The translations under genes were made by a program, and so were the position numbers. Positions 47,570-54,871 of a stretch of 64,000 nucleotides of DNA are shown here, in pieces. The notes under the pieces are model-generated. The model was not told the origin of the DNA, made no database searches, and saw nothing but the letters and a program-made list of their open reading frames with translations. Origin of the DNA: Anaerolineae bacterium (lineage in GTDB: Bacteria; Chloroflexota; Anaerolineae; Caldilineales; Caldilineaceae); contig JAUIHI010000024.1 of assembly GCA_030432295.1 (NCBI GenBank), positions 1 to 64,000 on the forward strand. Reading direction: 5' to 3'. The stretch's first letter is position 1, and every line of letters starts with the position of its first letter.

Positions 47570-48378
47570 GTATCACACGCAAAGAGCAGTCCGTTCGCAA
47601 TATCGCCATCTTCGCGCTGCTGGTCAACGGCCTGGCCTGGCTGGGACCGCTCCTGGGTGGCAGTCCCTCTGCGCCGGGGCTGGGTGTTCTGGTCTGGGCC
47701 ACTGCGCCCCTCGTCGCCGGGCTGGTGATGAAATATCTACTGCGTGACCCGGTCTCGCTGGGGGCAAAACCTGTCATCCGGGGCAATGGTCGCTGGTATG
47801 TGCTGAGCGCTCTTTTCTATCCGGTCGCCATTGGTCTTGTGCTCGGTGTCGGGCTGCTCACTGGCGCGACGACACTGGGCAACTTCACCGCGGGGGCGTT
47901 TGTCACCGCGCTGATCCCCCTGGCCGTCTCCTATCTGTTCTTCGCCCTCTTCGAGGAAGTGGGCTGGCGGGGCTATCTGGCCCCCGCCGTCTACCGGGTG
48001 AACGACAGGCTGCTGGGCCACGTCGTCGTCGGCCTGATCTGGGCCTCGTGGCACTTCCCCTATATGCGGGAACTCTGGGGTCACACCTCCGCCGGGCTGG
48101 GGACATTGCTGCCGCTCTTTCTGCTGGGCACAATCGCCTCTGCCATCTTCTACGGCGAGATTCGCCAGCGCACCGGTTCGTTCTGGCCCGCTGTGCTGAT
48201 GCACTGGATCGGCAATAGCCTGGCCAACACCCTTCTGTCGGGTGGCTTCGTCTCACTGGTTCCCGGCAAGGAATGGCTCGGCTCCTTCGGCGTGGAGGGC
48301 GTGCTGATGATTGCTATCTCCGGTCTCCTCGGCCTTGGCCTCTACCGGGCGCGCCGCACGTCTTTGCCCGGCCACTGA
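47566..48378 (+). CDS. CPBP family intramembrane protease
   Basis: 270 aa with about eight membrane helices. It holds the CPBP/CAAX protease motifs: FEEVGWRGYL (motif 1, the two Glu), IWASWHFP (His) and MHWIGNS (His/Asn). These act as glutamate intramembrane proteases in relatives (Rce1 type). Target unknown; coupling to the hydrolase gene by a 4-bp overlap suggests a shared envelope function, for example processing of a lipoprotein or peptide. Confidence 0.87.
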   Translation: MSITRKEQSVRNIAIFALLVNGLAWLGPLLGGSPSAPGLGVLVWATAPLVAGLVMKYLLRDPVSLGAKPVIRGNGRWYVLSALFYPVAIGLVLGVGLLTGATTLGNFTAGAFVTALIPLAVSYLFFALFEEVGWRGYLAPAVYRVNDRLLGHVVVGLIWASWHFPYMRELWGHTSAGLGTLLPLFLLGTIASAIFYGEIRQRTGSFWPAVLMHWIGNSLANTLLSGGFVSLVPGKEWLGSFGVEGVLMIAISGLLGLGLYRARRTSLPGH

Positions 48379-48436
48379 TTCCCTGACAAGCGAAACGTAG
48401 AAGACTATTTACACATCCGAGAAAGAGAAGAAGAGA

Positions 48437-49465
48437 ATGAATGTTGTAGTCAAACTTATGCGTTGGATTCTTTATGGCGTAGCCGGTCTGATCGGCCTCT
48501 ACTTTGTGGCGGCGCTGGTCTTGACCTTCTGGCCGGAGCCGAGCTTCGCCGTCGAATTAGAGCTGCCGACCGGCAATGCCCTCCCCGCGGCTGGGGAGGA
48601 GGCAGAGACTGGCTACGAAACCGCCCAGTTCACAGCCAGGGATGGAGCCGCCCTTTTCGCCCGTCGCTTTGGGGATGAGTCCCCGGTGACGGTGCTGCTA
48701 CTGCACGGGGTCACAGCCGACAGCAGCCGCTTTGTCACCAGCGCCGACGCACTGCAAAAGACGACCGGCGCACAGGTCATCGCGCTCGACCTGCGGGGCC
48801 ACGGCCAGTCCGGGGGCAAATCCGGCGATATCGCCCATATGGGCCAGTATGAGGAAGATGTGGCCGATGTGGTGGCTGCCATCCGTGCCCAGCAGCCCGA
48901 CGGCCAGGTGATTCTGGCCGGCCACTCGATGGGCGGCGGCATCGCCCTGCGCCACGCTCTGTTGGCAGATGCGCCAACTATCGACGGTTATCTGCTCTAT
49001 GCGCCCCATCTGGGGACCAGCGCACCCACAATGCCCGCCCCGCCCGCCAACGAGGCCTCGGCAGCCGCCGCCGACCAGTTCCTGCAACTGCACATCCCCC
49101 GTATCCTGGGGTTGACGATGCTCAACGCGGCGGGAATCAGGCCACTGAACGGTCTGGCAACAATGTTTTTCAACCTGCCGCCGCAGTTCACCCGGACCTA
49201 CAGCTATCGGGCAATGGCGAGTTCATCGCCAGAAGATTACCGGGCGGTGTTGGAGGCTGTGGATGCGCCAATGCTCGTTCTGGTCGGCAGTAACGACGAA
49301 GCCTTTGTGGCGGAACAGTTCCCACCGACTGTGACCGCCCACAGCGACGGGGAAGTGCTGATCATCGACGGCGAAACCCACGACGGCATCTACAATAATC
49401 CGGCTGCCCTGGCCGCTGCCCAGACGTGGATGCAGGCCAACGGTTTTGCCCCTGTGACCCAATAG
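48437..49465 (+). CDS. Signal-anchored alpha/beta hydrolase, paralogue
   Basis: 342 aa, the same length and layout as the hydrolase at 46541: anchor (WILYGVAGLIGLYFVAALVLTF), LLHGVTADSSRF, LDLRGHGQSGG, nucleophile in GHSMGGG, Asp in GSNDEAFVAE and His in GETHDGIYNN. The two share YSYR and EAFVAE/ESFVAE segments, so they come from duplication. Probably an extracytoplasmic lipase/esterase. GAGAAAGAGAAGAAGAG lies upstream of the ATG. Confidence 0.83.
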   Translation: MNVVVKLMRWILYGVAGLIGLYFVAALVLTFWPEPSFAVELELPTGNALPAAGEEAETGYETAQFTARDGAALFARRFGDESPVTVLLLHGVTADSSRFVTSADALQKTTGAQVIALDLRGHGQSGGKSGDIAHMGQYEEDVADVVAAIRAQQPDGQVILAGHSMGGGIALRHALLADAPTIDGYLLYAPHLGTSAPTMPAPPANEASAAAADQFLQLHIPRILGLTMLNAAGIRPLNGLATMFFNLPPQFTRTYSYRAMASSSPEDYRAVLEAVDAPMLVLVGSNDEAFVAEQFPPTVTAHSDGEVLIIDGETHDGIYNNPAALAAAQTWMQANGFAPVTQ

Positions 49466-49495
49466 TAAAGACTCAACTTCGAGAGGATATTCAGA

Positions 49496-49942
49496 ATGAA
49501 AACCGGAATTCGTAGCGCGTGGCACTGGATTTTTCTTGCCCTTTTGCTGGCCGGGTGCAGCCCTGTCGCTCCACCCACTGCCCCAGCGTCCAGAGCCACT
49601 ACTATCACATGCAATGCTGCCTACCGTACAGATGTCAGTGCTCCGATTGAAAGCGAAGAGAGCGTCATCTTTGAGGATGCAGACGGGGAGCAGTCAATCG
49701 TTTTCCCCGATCTGGTATTTCACGCGGCCTATCGCAGCGGGGAGAGCGACAACGAGCGTTCCCTGCGGGTCTGGGTGACCGACGGAGCCGAGGCAACCGT
49801 CTATCACTCGCATCTTTACCAGCTCAGCCTGGACAGCGGCCCGCAAAACCAATTCCAGGGCGGCCACGGCTTCACGGGTCTGGCCTACAGCTATCCGCCC
49901 CAGTCCAGCGCAGAGATGCAGTTCTGGTGCATAGCGGGCTAA
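49496..49942 (+). CDS. Small lipoprotein
   Basis: 148 aa. Type II signal peptide with lipobox LLLAGC (Cys20), then a Pro/Thr-rich stretch and a globular domain with three further Cys (TCNAAYR, QFWCIAG near the end) that may form a disulphide. No family recognised. GAGAGG lies upstream. It closes the hydrolase gene group; it may be an accessory binding protein for those enzymes, which is only inference from position. Confidence 0.75.
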   Translation: MKTGIRSAWHWIFLALLLAGCSPVAPPTAPASRATTITCNAAYRTDVSAPIESEESVIFEDADGEQSIVFPDLVFHAAYRSGESDNERSLRVWVTDGAEATVYHSHLYQLSLDSGPQNQFQGGHGFTGLAYSYPPQSSAEMQFWCIAG

Positions 49943-49953
49943 GCCGAAGCCAA

Positions 49954-49985
49954 TTTCTTGACAGTTCAGTTTCTTGACAGTTCAG
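49954..49985. repeat. Tandem 16-bp repeat TTTCTTGACAGTTCAG
   Basis: Two exact adjacent copies, each containing TTGACA, which equals the consensus -35 promoter box. Spacing to a -10 box is unclear. Confidence 0.8.
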
Positions 49986-50144
49986 TGTTATCGAAACAAT
50001 CGGACTTCAGTCGTACCGCATAATCTACGTAGCTTTGCCTATTGAGAATGGTTTTGGAGTAGGGCAAACTAATGGTAGTTGTGGTTACGGACCGTTGGCC
50101 CCGGAACGTATACCATTAAAACATCTTCCTCCTCCTTTGTGTGA

Positions 50145-50183
50145 AGAGAACGGCACTCAAGTCTGACTTGAGTGCCGTTCTCT
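50145..50183. repeat. 39-bp near-perfect palindrome
   Basis: 19-bp arms AGAGAACGGCACTCAAGTC and GACTTGAGTGCCGTTCTCT separated by a single T. No T tract follows. A possible operator, a cruciform site, or a bidirectional terminator after the lipoprotein gene. Confidence 0.85.
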
Positions 50184-50193
50184 ATTGGTCTAC

Positions 50194-50229
50194 AGAAGCG
50201 TCGACTTTTCAGCAAAAATCGAAACTTCT
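50194..50229. repeat. Dispersed palindrome, copy 2
   Basis: AGAAGCGTCGACTTTT, loop CAGC, AAAAATCGAAACTTCT; imperfect arms, same family as 40856 and 50291. Confidence 0.75.
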
Positions 50230-50290
50230 CCCCGGTCTCTTGTCCCCTGCCTTGCATCTGTGCTAAAATCCGCCCAGATAGCCCACTTTT

Positions 50291-50324
50291 AGAAGTCCGA
50301 CTTTTCAGCAAAAATCGGACTTCT
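50291..50324. repeat. Dispersed palindrome, copy 3
   Basis: AGAAGTCCGACTTTT, loop CAGC, AAAAATCGGACTTCT; arms match except for one position. It ends 19 bp before the next start codon. Confidence 0.8.
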
Positions 50325-50343
50325 CCCAGCGAGACACCTGCAA

Positions 50344-51240
50344 ATGAGTTTTTTGAAGAATATTTTTGGTCGCAGCAAACTGGACGGCGACGCGCTGGCC
50401 CGCTCCACTGACATCAGCGACTACGCCCAGATCGAACTTCTCAGCCATTTCGAGACGCCCCGCAAGCTCCACGAAGACCGGGACCAGAGCCAGTGGGAGC
50501 GGGTGCTGCCCCGGGCCTACGTGGAGCAGATCGATCTGCTGACAAAGCAGGGCTGGCTCAGTTTCAGCGGCAACATTTATCGGTTGACCGATGCGGGTAA
50601 ACCGTTTCTGGCGACCTACCGGGCGCGCCAGGAAGAGGACAAGCGTATCGCCATCGCCGCGGTTCGCAAAGCACTGGCCGGGAAGGACAGCAGCGAAGCG
50701 CTGGCCATCCGCCGGGCCTACGAAGATAGCCAGCCTCTGGGCAAAGCCGAATGGACCGGCCCCGACCCCCAGATGAGCCATAGCTCACTCACCCGGCGTA
50801 TCCTTTTTTTGGACCACTGGCTGGTAGAAGGATTGAGCAAAGAGACTCTGGACTGGCTGAAGCTCTATGCGGCTGTGCAGCATTTGTGGGGGGCACACTG
50901 GCGCCTGACAGCCGACGAAATCCCCGCCGCTGTGCGCGACGAACTGGCAACCGATAAATTGGATGCGGTGGAAGCCGCCTACTGGCGGGCCTACAGCCTG
51001 GGCCTCTATGTGGACAATCAGGAAACCTGGCAGCGCTGCAAAGGGGGCGATCACGTGCGGCGCATCGAAATCATCGGCCCGGATGATGACCACACCTGTA
51101 CGCCCTGCAAAATCCACCGGGGCCAGCAATATCTGGTGACCCGTGTGCCCGAACTGCCCCACAAGAATTGCAAATCCCCTTTCGGCTGCCGCTGCGAATA
51201 TCAGCCCGTGCTGGAGAGTTACGCCGACATCGCGGAATAG
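50344..51240 (+). CDS. Unknown protein with Cys/His-rich C-terminus
   Basis: 298 aa, soluble. The N-terminal two thirds are helical (RAYVEQIDLLTKQGWLSF looks like a winged-helix segment). The C-terminal 50 residues contain DDDHTCTPCKIHRGQ, then LPHKNCKSPFGCRCEYQPV, a CxxC...H..C...CRC arrangement reminiscent of the metal-binding tail of SPP1 gp7/Mu gpF-type minor head proteins, but no other phage gene is nearby. It could be a domesticated or convergent zinc site. Neighbours give no clue: the palindrome lies upstream, the repeat of the GACGGCGGAC family begins at its stop codon, and the dehydratase gene follows. Confidence 0.6.
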   Translation: MSFLKNIFGRSKLDGDALARSTDISDYAQIELLSHFETPRKLHEDRDQSQWERVLPRAYVEQIDLLTKQGWLSFSGNIYRLTDAGKPFLATYRARQEEDKRIAIAAVRKALAGKDSSEALAIRRAYEDSQPLGKAEWTGPDPQMSHSSLTRRILFLDHWLVEGLSKETLDWLKLYAAVQHLWGAHWRLTADEIPAAVRDELATDKLDAVEAAYWRAYSLGLYVDNQETWQRCKGGDHVRRIEIIGPDDDHTCTPCKIHRGQQYLVTRVPELPHKNCKSPFGCRCEYQPVLESYADIAE

Positions 51241-51319
51241 ACGGCGGACGACGGACCGCAGACGGCAAACTCGGTATCTCACACTGCCATCTGTCTACGG
51301 TCCGCCGTCTGTCGTCCAT
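51240..51319. repeat. Inverted GACGGCGGAC-type repeat
   Basis: Left part GACGGCGGACGACGGACCGC and right part GTCTACGGTCCGCCGTCTGT (51291 onward) are near reverse complements, giving a long imperfect hairpin. The left part begins on the last base of the stop codon of the preceding gene. Same family as 39403-39487 and carB 60641-60669. Confidence 0.75.
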
Positions 51320-51352
51320 CACAATCAGACCAACCCCTATTGGAGCTACCCC

Positions 51353-53590
51353 ATGCCCTCCTCCCGCCGTTTTGAAATTCTGGCCGAGCGCCCCATCAAT
51401 AAAGAGACATTCGTCCATCCCTGGCCCGAAGCCGGGCTGACCGTCGCGGACAGTCCCTTCGACCCGGAACCCAGCCTGCGTCTGGAAAACGGGCGGGTTG
51501 TGGAGATGGACGGCAAGCCCCGGGCCGACTTTGACAGCCTGGATATTTTCATCGCCGAGCACGGGCTGGACCTCTCTGTGGCCGAAGAGGCGATGGCGAC
51601 CCCTTCCCTGCAAATCGCCCGGATGCTGGCGGATATTAATGTGCCCGCGGCCGCGGTGCGTCGGCTGGCGATCGGCTGCACACCGGCCAAACTGGCCGAG
51701 ATCATCCGCCCGATGAATGTGCTGGAAATGATGATGGGGTTGGCGAAGATGCGGGTGCGCCGCACGCCTGCCAACCAGGCCCACGTGACCAACTGGAAGG
51801 AGAGCAGCGCGCTCTTGGCCGCAGACGCTGCCGAGGCGGCCCTTCGCGGCTTTGCCGAAATCGAGACAACTGTGCGCATCGCCCGCTTTGCCCCGGTCAA
51901 CGCACTGGCGATTCTCATCGGATCCCAGACCGGGCGGGGCGGTGTGATGACTCAATGCGCAGTGGAAGAGGCGCTGGGCCTCAAAATTGCGATGAAAGGG
52001 CTGACCAGCTACGCCGAGACTCTCTCGGTCTACGGAACCGAGCGCAGCTTTGTGGATGGCGACGACACGCCCTGGTCCAAAGCCTTTCTGGCCTCGGCCT
52101 ACGCCAGCCGAGGGGTGAAGGTGCGCTTCACCTCTGGCACCGGCTCCGAGGCGCTGATGGGCCACGCCCAGGGCTGCTCAATGCTCTATCTGGAGGCCCG
52201 CTGTCTGGTGATGACCCGGGGGGGCGGCAGCCAGGGGGTGCAGAACGGCTCCATCTCCTGCATCGCCCTGCCCGAATCCCTGCCCGGCGGCGTGCGGGTT
52301 GTCCTGGCCGAGAATCTGCTGGCGTCTATGCTGGGGCTGGAATGTGCAGCCGGCAACGACGCCCTGGCCTCCCACTCGGACATCCGCAAGACGGCTAAAC
52401 TGATGCTTCAGTTCATCCCCGGCGCGGACTTCATCCACAGCGGCTACAGCGCCGTGCCCAAACGGGACAATCTCTTCGGCGGCGGCAACTACGACGCCGA
52501 AGATTTCGACGATTACAATGTGCTGCAACGGGATATGCAGGTGGACGCGGGGCTATCCCCTGTCACCGAAGAGGAGGCCGTCGCCATTCGTCGCCGGGCA
52601 GCCAAAGCGATGCAGGCCGCCTACGCTGAGTTGGGCTTTCCGCCCATCACCGGCGACGAAGTGGAGGCCGCGGCGCTGGGCCATAGCAGCGACGATATGC
52701 CGGAGCGGGACCTCATCCCGGATATGGACGCGGCCAATCGCTTCCTGGCCGGCGACGCGGATATGCTGACGGTCGTCGCGGCCTTAGAAAAGAGCGGTTT
52801 TGGTGACATCGCCGCCAATATTCTGGAGATGGGGCGTCAGCGGGTAATTGGCGACTACTTGCAGCCCTCGGCCATCTTCGACCGGGACTTCCGGGTGCAG
52901 AGCGCCATCAACGACGTCAACGACTACACTGGCCCCGGCACTGGCTATCGGGTGGAGGGCAAGCGCTGGCTAGAGATTCAGGCCATCCGCCAGGCCCGCT
53001 CCCCCCAGGAATTCATCGCCGATCAGGTCAGCGGGCCGTCGCCCAAACTGGCGGAGATCGGCCCCTTCAGCCGCCAGAGCCGACCCGAAGAGGTAATTGT
53101 GGCGGTTGGTCCGGCCTTTGGCGGCGCGATGACCCGCACAATCGGCGGGCTGAAGCACGAGGATGTGCTGGCCGCCATCTGCACGGGTATCGCCAAAGAG
53201 GGGCTGCTGGCCCGTATCCTCAAAGCCTATCGCAGCGCAGACCTGGCGGGGATCGCCCAGGCCGGGGCCGAGTGGAGCGGTTCGGGTATTGCCGTCGCGG
53301 TGCAGAGCCGGGGCACGACAATGATTCAGAAGCGGGGGCTGGCCCGGCTCAACAATCTGGAACTCTTCCCCCAGTCGCCCAACCTGACCCTGGAAACCTA
53401 TGAGGCCATCGGGCGCAACGCTGCCCTCTACGCCAAAGGCGAGGCAGCCCGTCCTGTCCCGGTGAAGATCGACAATTGGGCGCGGCTGCGGCTGATCGTC
53501 AAGACAGCCCTGCTCCACCGCCGGGAGCTGGATGAGGAGCGGGATCAGCCACCCCAGGAGATGATCTTTGACTGGGAACCGGATGTATAG
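51353..53590 (+). CDS. pduCD: Diol/glycerol dehydratase, fused large+medium subunits
   Basis: 745 aa. Adenosylcobalamin-dependent conversion of 1,2-diols or glycerol to aldehydes. Residues 1 to about 570 follow the PduC/DhaB1 large subunit (RFEILAERPINKETFVHPW, TPANQAHVTN, SVYGTERSFVDGDDTPWSK, SGTGSEALMGHA, NDVNDYTGPGTGYR). Residues about 571-745 follow the medium subunit PduD (PSPKLAEIGPFSRQSRPEEV, HEDVLAAICTGI, AVQSRGTTMIQKRGL, LTLETYEAIGRNAALYA). In enterobacteria these are separate genes; here they are one frame with no stop. The small subunit gene lies at 54434, after an unrelated pair. No reactivase, shell protein or B12 gene is visible. GGAG lies seven bases before ATG 51353; earlier in-frame codons are repeat DNA. 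Confidence 0.93.
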   Translation: MPSSRRFEILAERPINKETFVHPWPEAGLTVADSPFDPEPSLRLENGRVVEMDGKPRADFDSLDIFIAEHGLDLSVAEEAMATPSLQIARMLADINVPAAAVRRLAIGCTPAKLAEIIRPMNVLEMMMGLAKMRVRRTPANQAHVTNWKESSALLAADAAEAALRGFAEIETTVRIARFAPVNALAILIGSQTGRGGVMTQCAVEEALGLKIAMKGLTSYAETLSVYGTERSFVDGDDTPWSKAFLASAYASRGVKVRFTSGTGSEALMGHAQGCSMLYLEARCLVMTRGGGSQGVQNGSISCIALPESLPGGVRVVLAENLLASMLGLECAAGNDALASHSDIRKTAKLMLQFIPGADFIHSGYSAVPKRDNLFGGGNYDAEDFDDYNVLQRDMQVDAGLSPVTEEEAVAIRRRAAKAMQAAYAELGFPPITGDEVEAAALGHSSDDMPERDLIPDMDAANRFLAGDADMLTVVAALEKSGFGDIAANILEMGRQRVIGDYLQPSAIFDRDFRVQSAINDVNDYTGPGTGYRVEGKRWLEIQAIRQARSPQEFIADQVSGPSPKLAEIGPFSRQSRPEEVIVAVGPAFGGAMTRTIGGLKHEDVLAAICTGIAKEGLLARILKAYRSADLAGIAQAGAEWSGSGIAVAVQSRGTTMIQKRGLARLNNLELFPQSPNLTLETYEAIGRNAALYAKGEAARPVPVKIDNWARLRLIVKTALLHRRELDEERDQPPQEMIFDWEPDV

Positions 53591-53676
53591 GAACATCTCA
53601 AACGCGTAGTATACTGTTTGTGAGAGTGTGAAGATTTGTGGAGTCAAGCGGTCGATTTGAGTTTGGGAGGAATGGG

Positions 53677-54009
53677 ATGTCCCCAGAAGTTGTGGCTGTG
53701 ATGGAACCTTTCGTTCAGCGCGGTCTTTTTCCCAGTGCAGAAGCGGCGATTGCTGAGATCGTTCGGGACTATACACTTCGTCAGATCGAACGCTATCGAG
53801 CTATGGAATCTGAGTTTGAGGCACGCTACGGAATGAACTACGAGCAGTTTGAGGACTATCTACAGGCCCGGGCCAGGACGCTACAGGAGCGTCCCAGCGT
53901 GGCATTGGGCAGGGCAATGATGGCCGAGGAAGATGATGCCCAGGAGTGGAAGATGGCCCGGGAAATGGCGCAAAGTTGGCTTGGACTCCAGCGCGAGGTC
54001 ACACAGTGA
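53677..54009 (+). CDS. Putative antitoxin of TumE-type pair
   Basis: 110 aa. The N-terminal part (MSPEVVAVMEPFVQRGLFPSAEAAIAEIVRDY) looks like a ribbon-helix-helix or short helical DNA-binding segment. The rest is a charged helix with EARYGMNYEQFEDYL, a pattern common in small genes before TumE (DUF6516) toxins. Its stop overlaps the next gene's start (GTGA), typical of antitoxin-toxin pairs. GGAGG precedes the ATG at six bases. Base composition is less GC-rich than the flanking dehydratase genes. Family assignment is inferred from the partner. Confidence 0.6.
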   Translation: MSPEVVAVMEPFVQRGLFPSAEAAIAEIVRDYTLRQIERYRAMESEFEARYGMNYEQFEDYLQARARTLQERPSVALGRAMMAEEDDAQEWKMAREMAQSWLGLQREVTQ

Positions 54010-54413
54010 GTTCGCTGTCCGATCTGCTCGCCTTTGTCGTTACGACCCTGCAAGAATCGAATGTGTGCAGATCCGTGCGTGTGTTGGAAACTCATCCATT
54101 CTCCACCCGCCAGTTTGCGCTCAAAGCGCGGGCCGATCTGCTTTCAAATGATACTCTTCAGATCCGCGTCTACCGCAACGGTGAGCATTACGATTACTCG
54201 TTTCAACTTCTGCGAGCGAATCAGCCCTTTCTTCGTTGGGACAACAAAGAACATTTCCCCGACGTTGCCACCTTTCCGCATCACTTTCACTCGCCATCCG
54301 GTGAAGTGCTGCCATCCCCGCTGCGGGGTGATCTTATCTTGGACCTACCGACAATACTGGAACTCCTGGAGTCCTATGAACCCGAACCATCGGGATCAGA
54401 TGAACTGGAGTAA
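54006..54413 (+). CDS. TumE/DUF6516-like toxin
   Basis: 135 aa. The core reads KARADLLSNDTLQIRVYRNGEHYDYS, then FLRWDNKEHFPDVATFPHHFH, which follows the TumE/DUF6516 pattern (strand-rich core, Tyr-Ser, RWDN..H, FPHH.H with paired His). Such proteins are predicted toxins of type II systems; the biochemical activity is not settled to my knowledge. GTG 54006 overlaps the upstream stop by four bases and has GAGG at good spacing. It sits between the dehydratase large/medium and small subunit genes, which is an unusual place. Confidence 0.72.
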   Translation: MSSLSDLLAFVVTTLQESNVCRSVRVLETHPFSTRQFALKARADLLSNDTLQIRVYRNGEHYDYSFQLLRANQPFLRWDNKEHFPDVATFPHHFHSPSGEVLPSPLRGDLILDLPTILELLESYEPEPSGSDELE

Positions 54414-54433
54414 ATCAGAGGAAGATCGAACTT

Positions 54434-54844
54434 ATGCAACAGATTGCCCACTCCTACCCCCTGGCCGACCACCCGGAGAAGATCAGCGCGGCCAGCGGAC
54501 GTCCACTGGCCGACATCGATCTGACCGCGGCCATCTCCGGCGAACTCTCTCCTGGAGATTTGCAGATCAGCGGAGAGACCCTGCGCTCCCAGGCTGGGGT
54601 GGCCCGGCGTAGCGGCTACGATCAATTGGCAGAGAATCTGGAACGGGCCGCGGAGTTGACGGCTGTGCCCAACGAGGAATTGTTGGCGATGTACGGGATG
54701 CTGCGCCCGGAACGGGCTACCTTTGCGGAGTTGAGCGAACTGGCTCAGCGGCTGGAAGAAGAGTTCCACGCGCCGGTCAATGCGGCCTTTGTGCGGGAAG
54801 CCGCGGCGGTCTATCGGGAACGGAAACTGCTGCGCAGGGAGTGA
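54434..54844 (+). CDS. pduE: Diol/glycerol dehydratase small subunit
   Basis: 136 aa. Closely follows PduE: SYPLADHPEKISAASGRPLADI, GELSPGDLQISGETLRSQAGVA, LERAAELTAVPNEELLAMYGMLRP, and the C-terminal AAFVREAAAVYRERKLL. It completes the alpha/beta/gamma set with the fused subunit at 51353, 844 bp upstream. The N-terminus is shorter than in enterobacteria, lacking the microcompartment-targeting extension, which fits a free cytosolic enzyme. GAGGAAG lies upstream of the ATG. Expression probably depends on read-through of the toxin-antitoxin-like pair. Confidence 0.92.
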   Translation: MQQIAHSYPLADHPEKISAASGRPLADIDLTAAISGELSPGDLQISGETLRSQAGVARRSGYDQLAENLERAAELTAVPNEELLAMYGMLRPERATFAELSELAQRLEEEFHAPVNAAFVREAAAVYRERKLLRRE

Positions 54845-54871
54845 CGGTGGGCCGCAGACGACAGCCAGCGG

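Larger units (their letters stand above)
49943..50343. other. 400-bp intergenic region rich in repeats
   Basis: No gene supported. It holds a tandem 16-bp repeat (49954-49985), a 39-bp near-perfect palindrome (50145-50183) and two copies of the dispersed AGAAG palindrome (50194-50229, 50291-50324). Confidence 0.7.

Noticed and set aside
50344-53590. Prophage remnant beginning at the Cys-rich tail protein
   Set aside because: The next genes are metabolic; no integrase, capsid, portal or terminase was found.
51353-54844. Propanediol microcompartment locus
   Set aside because: No shell (BMC) proteins, and the small subunit lacks the N-terminal targeting helix.
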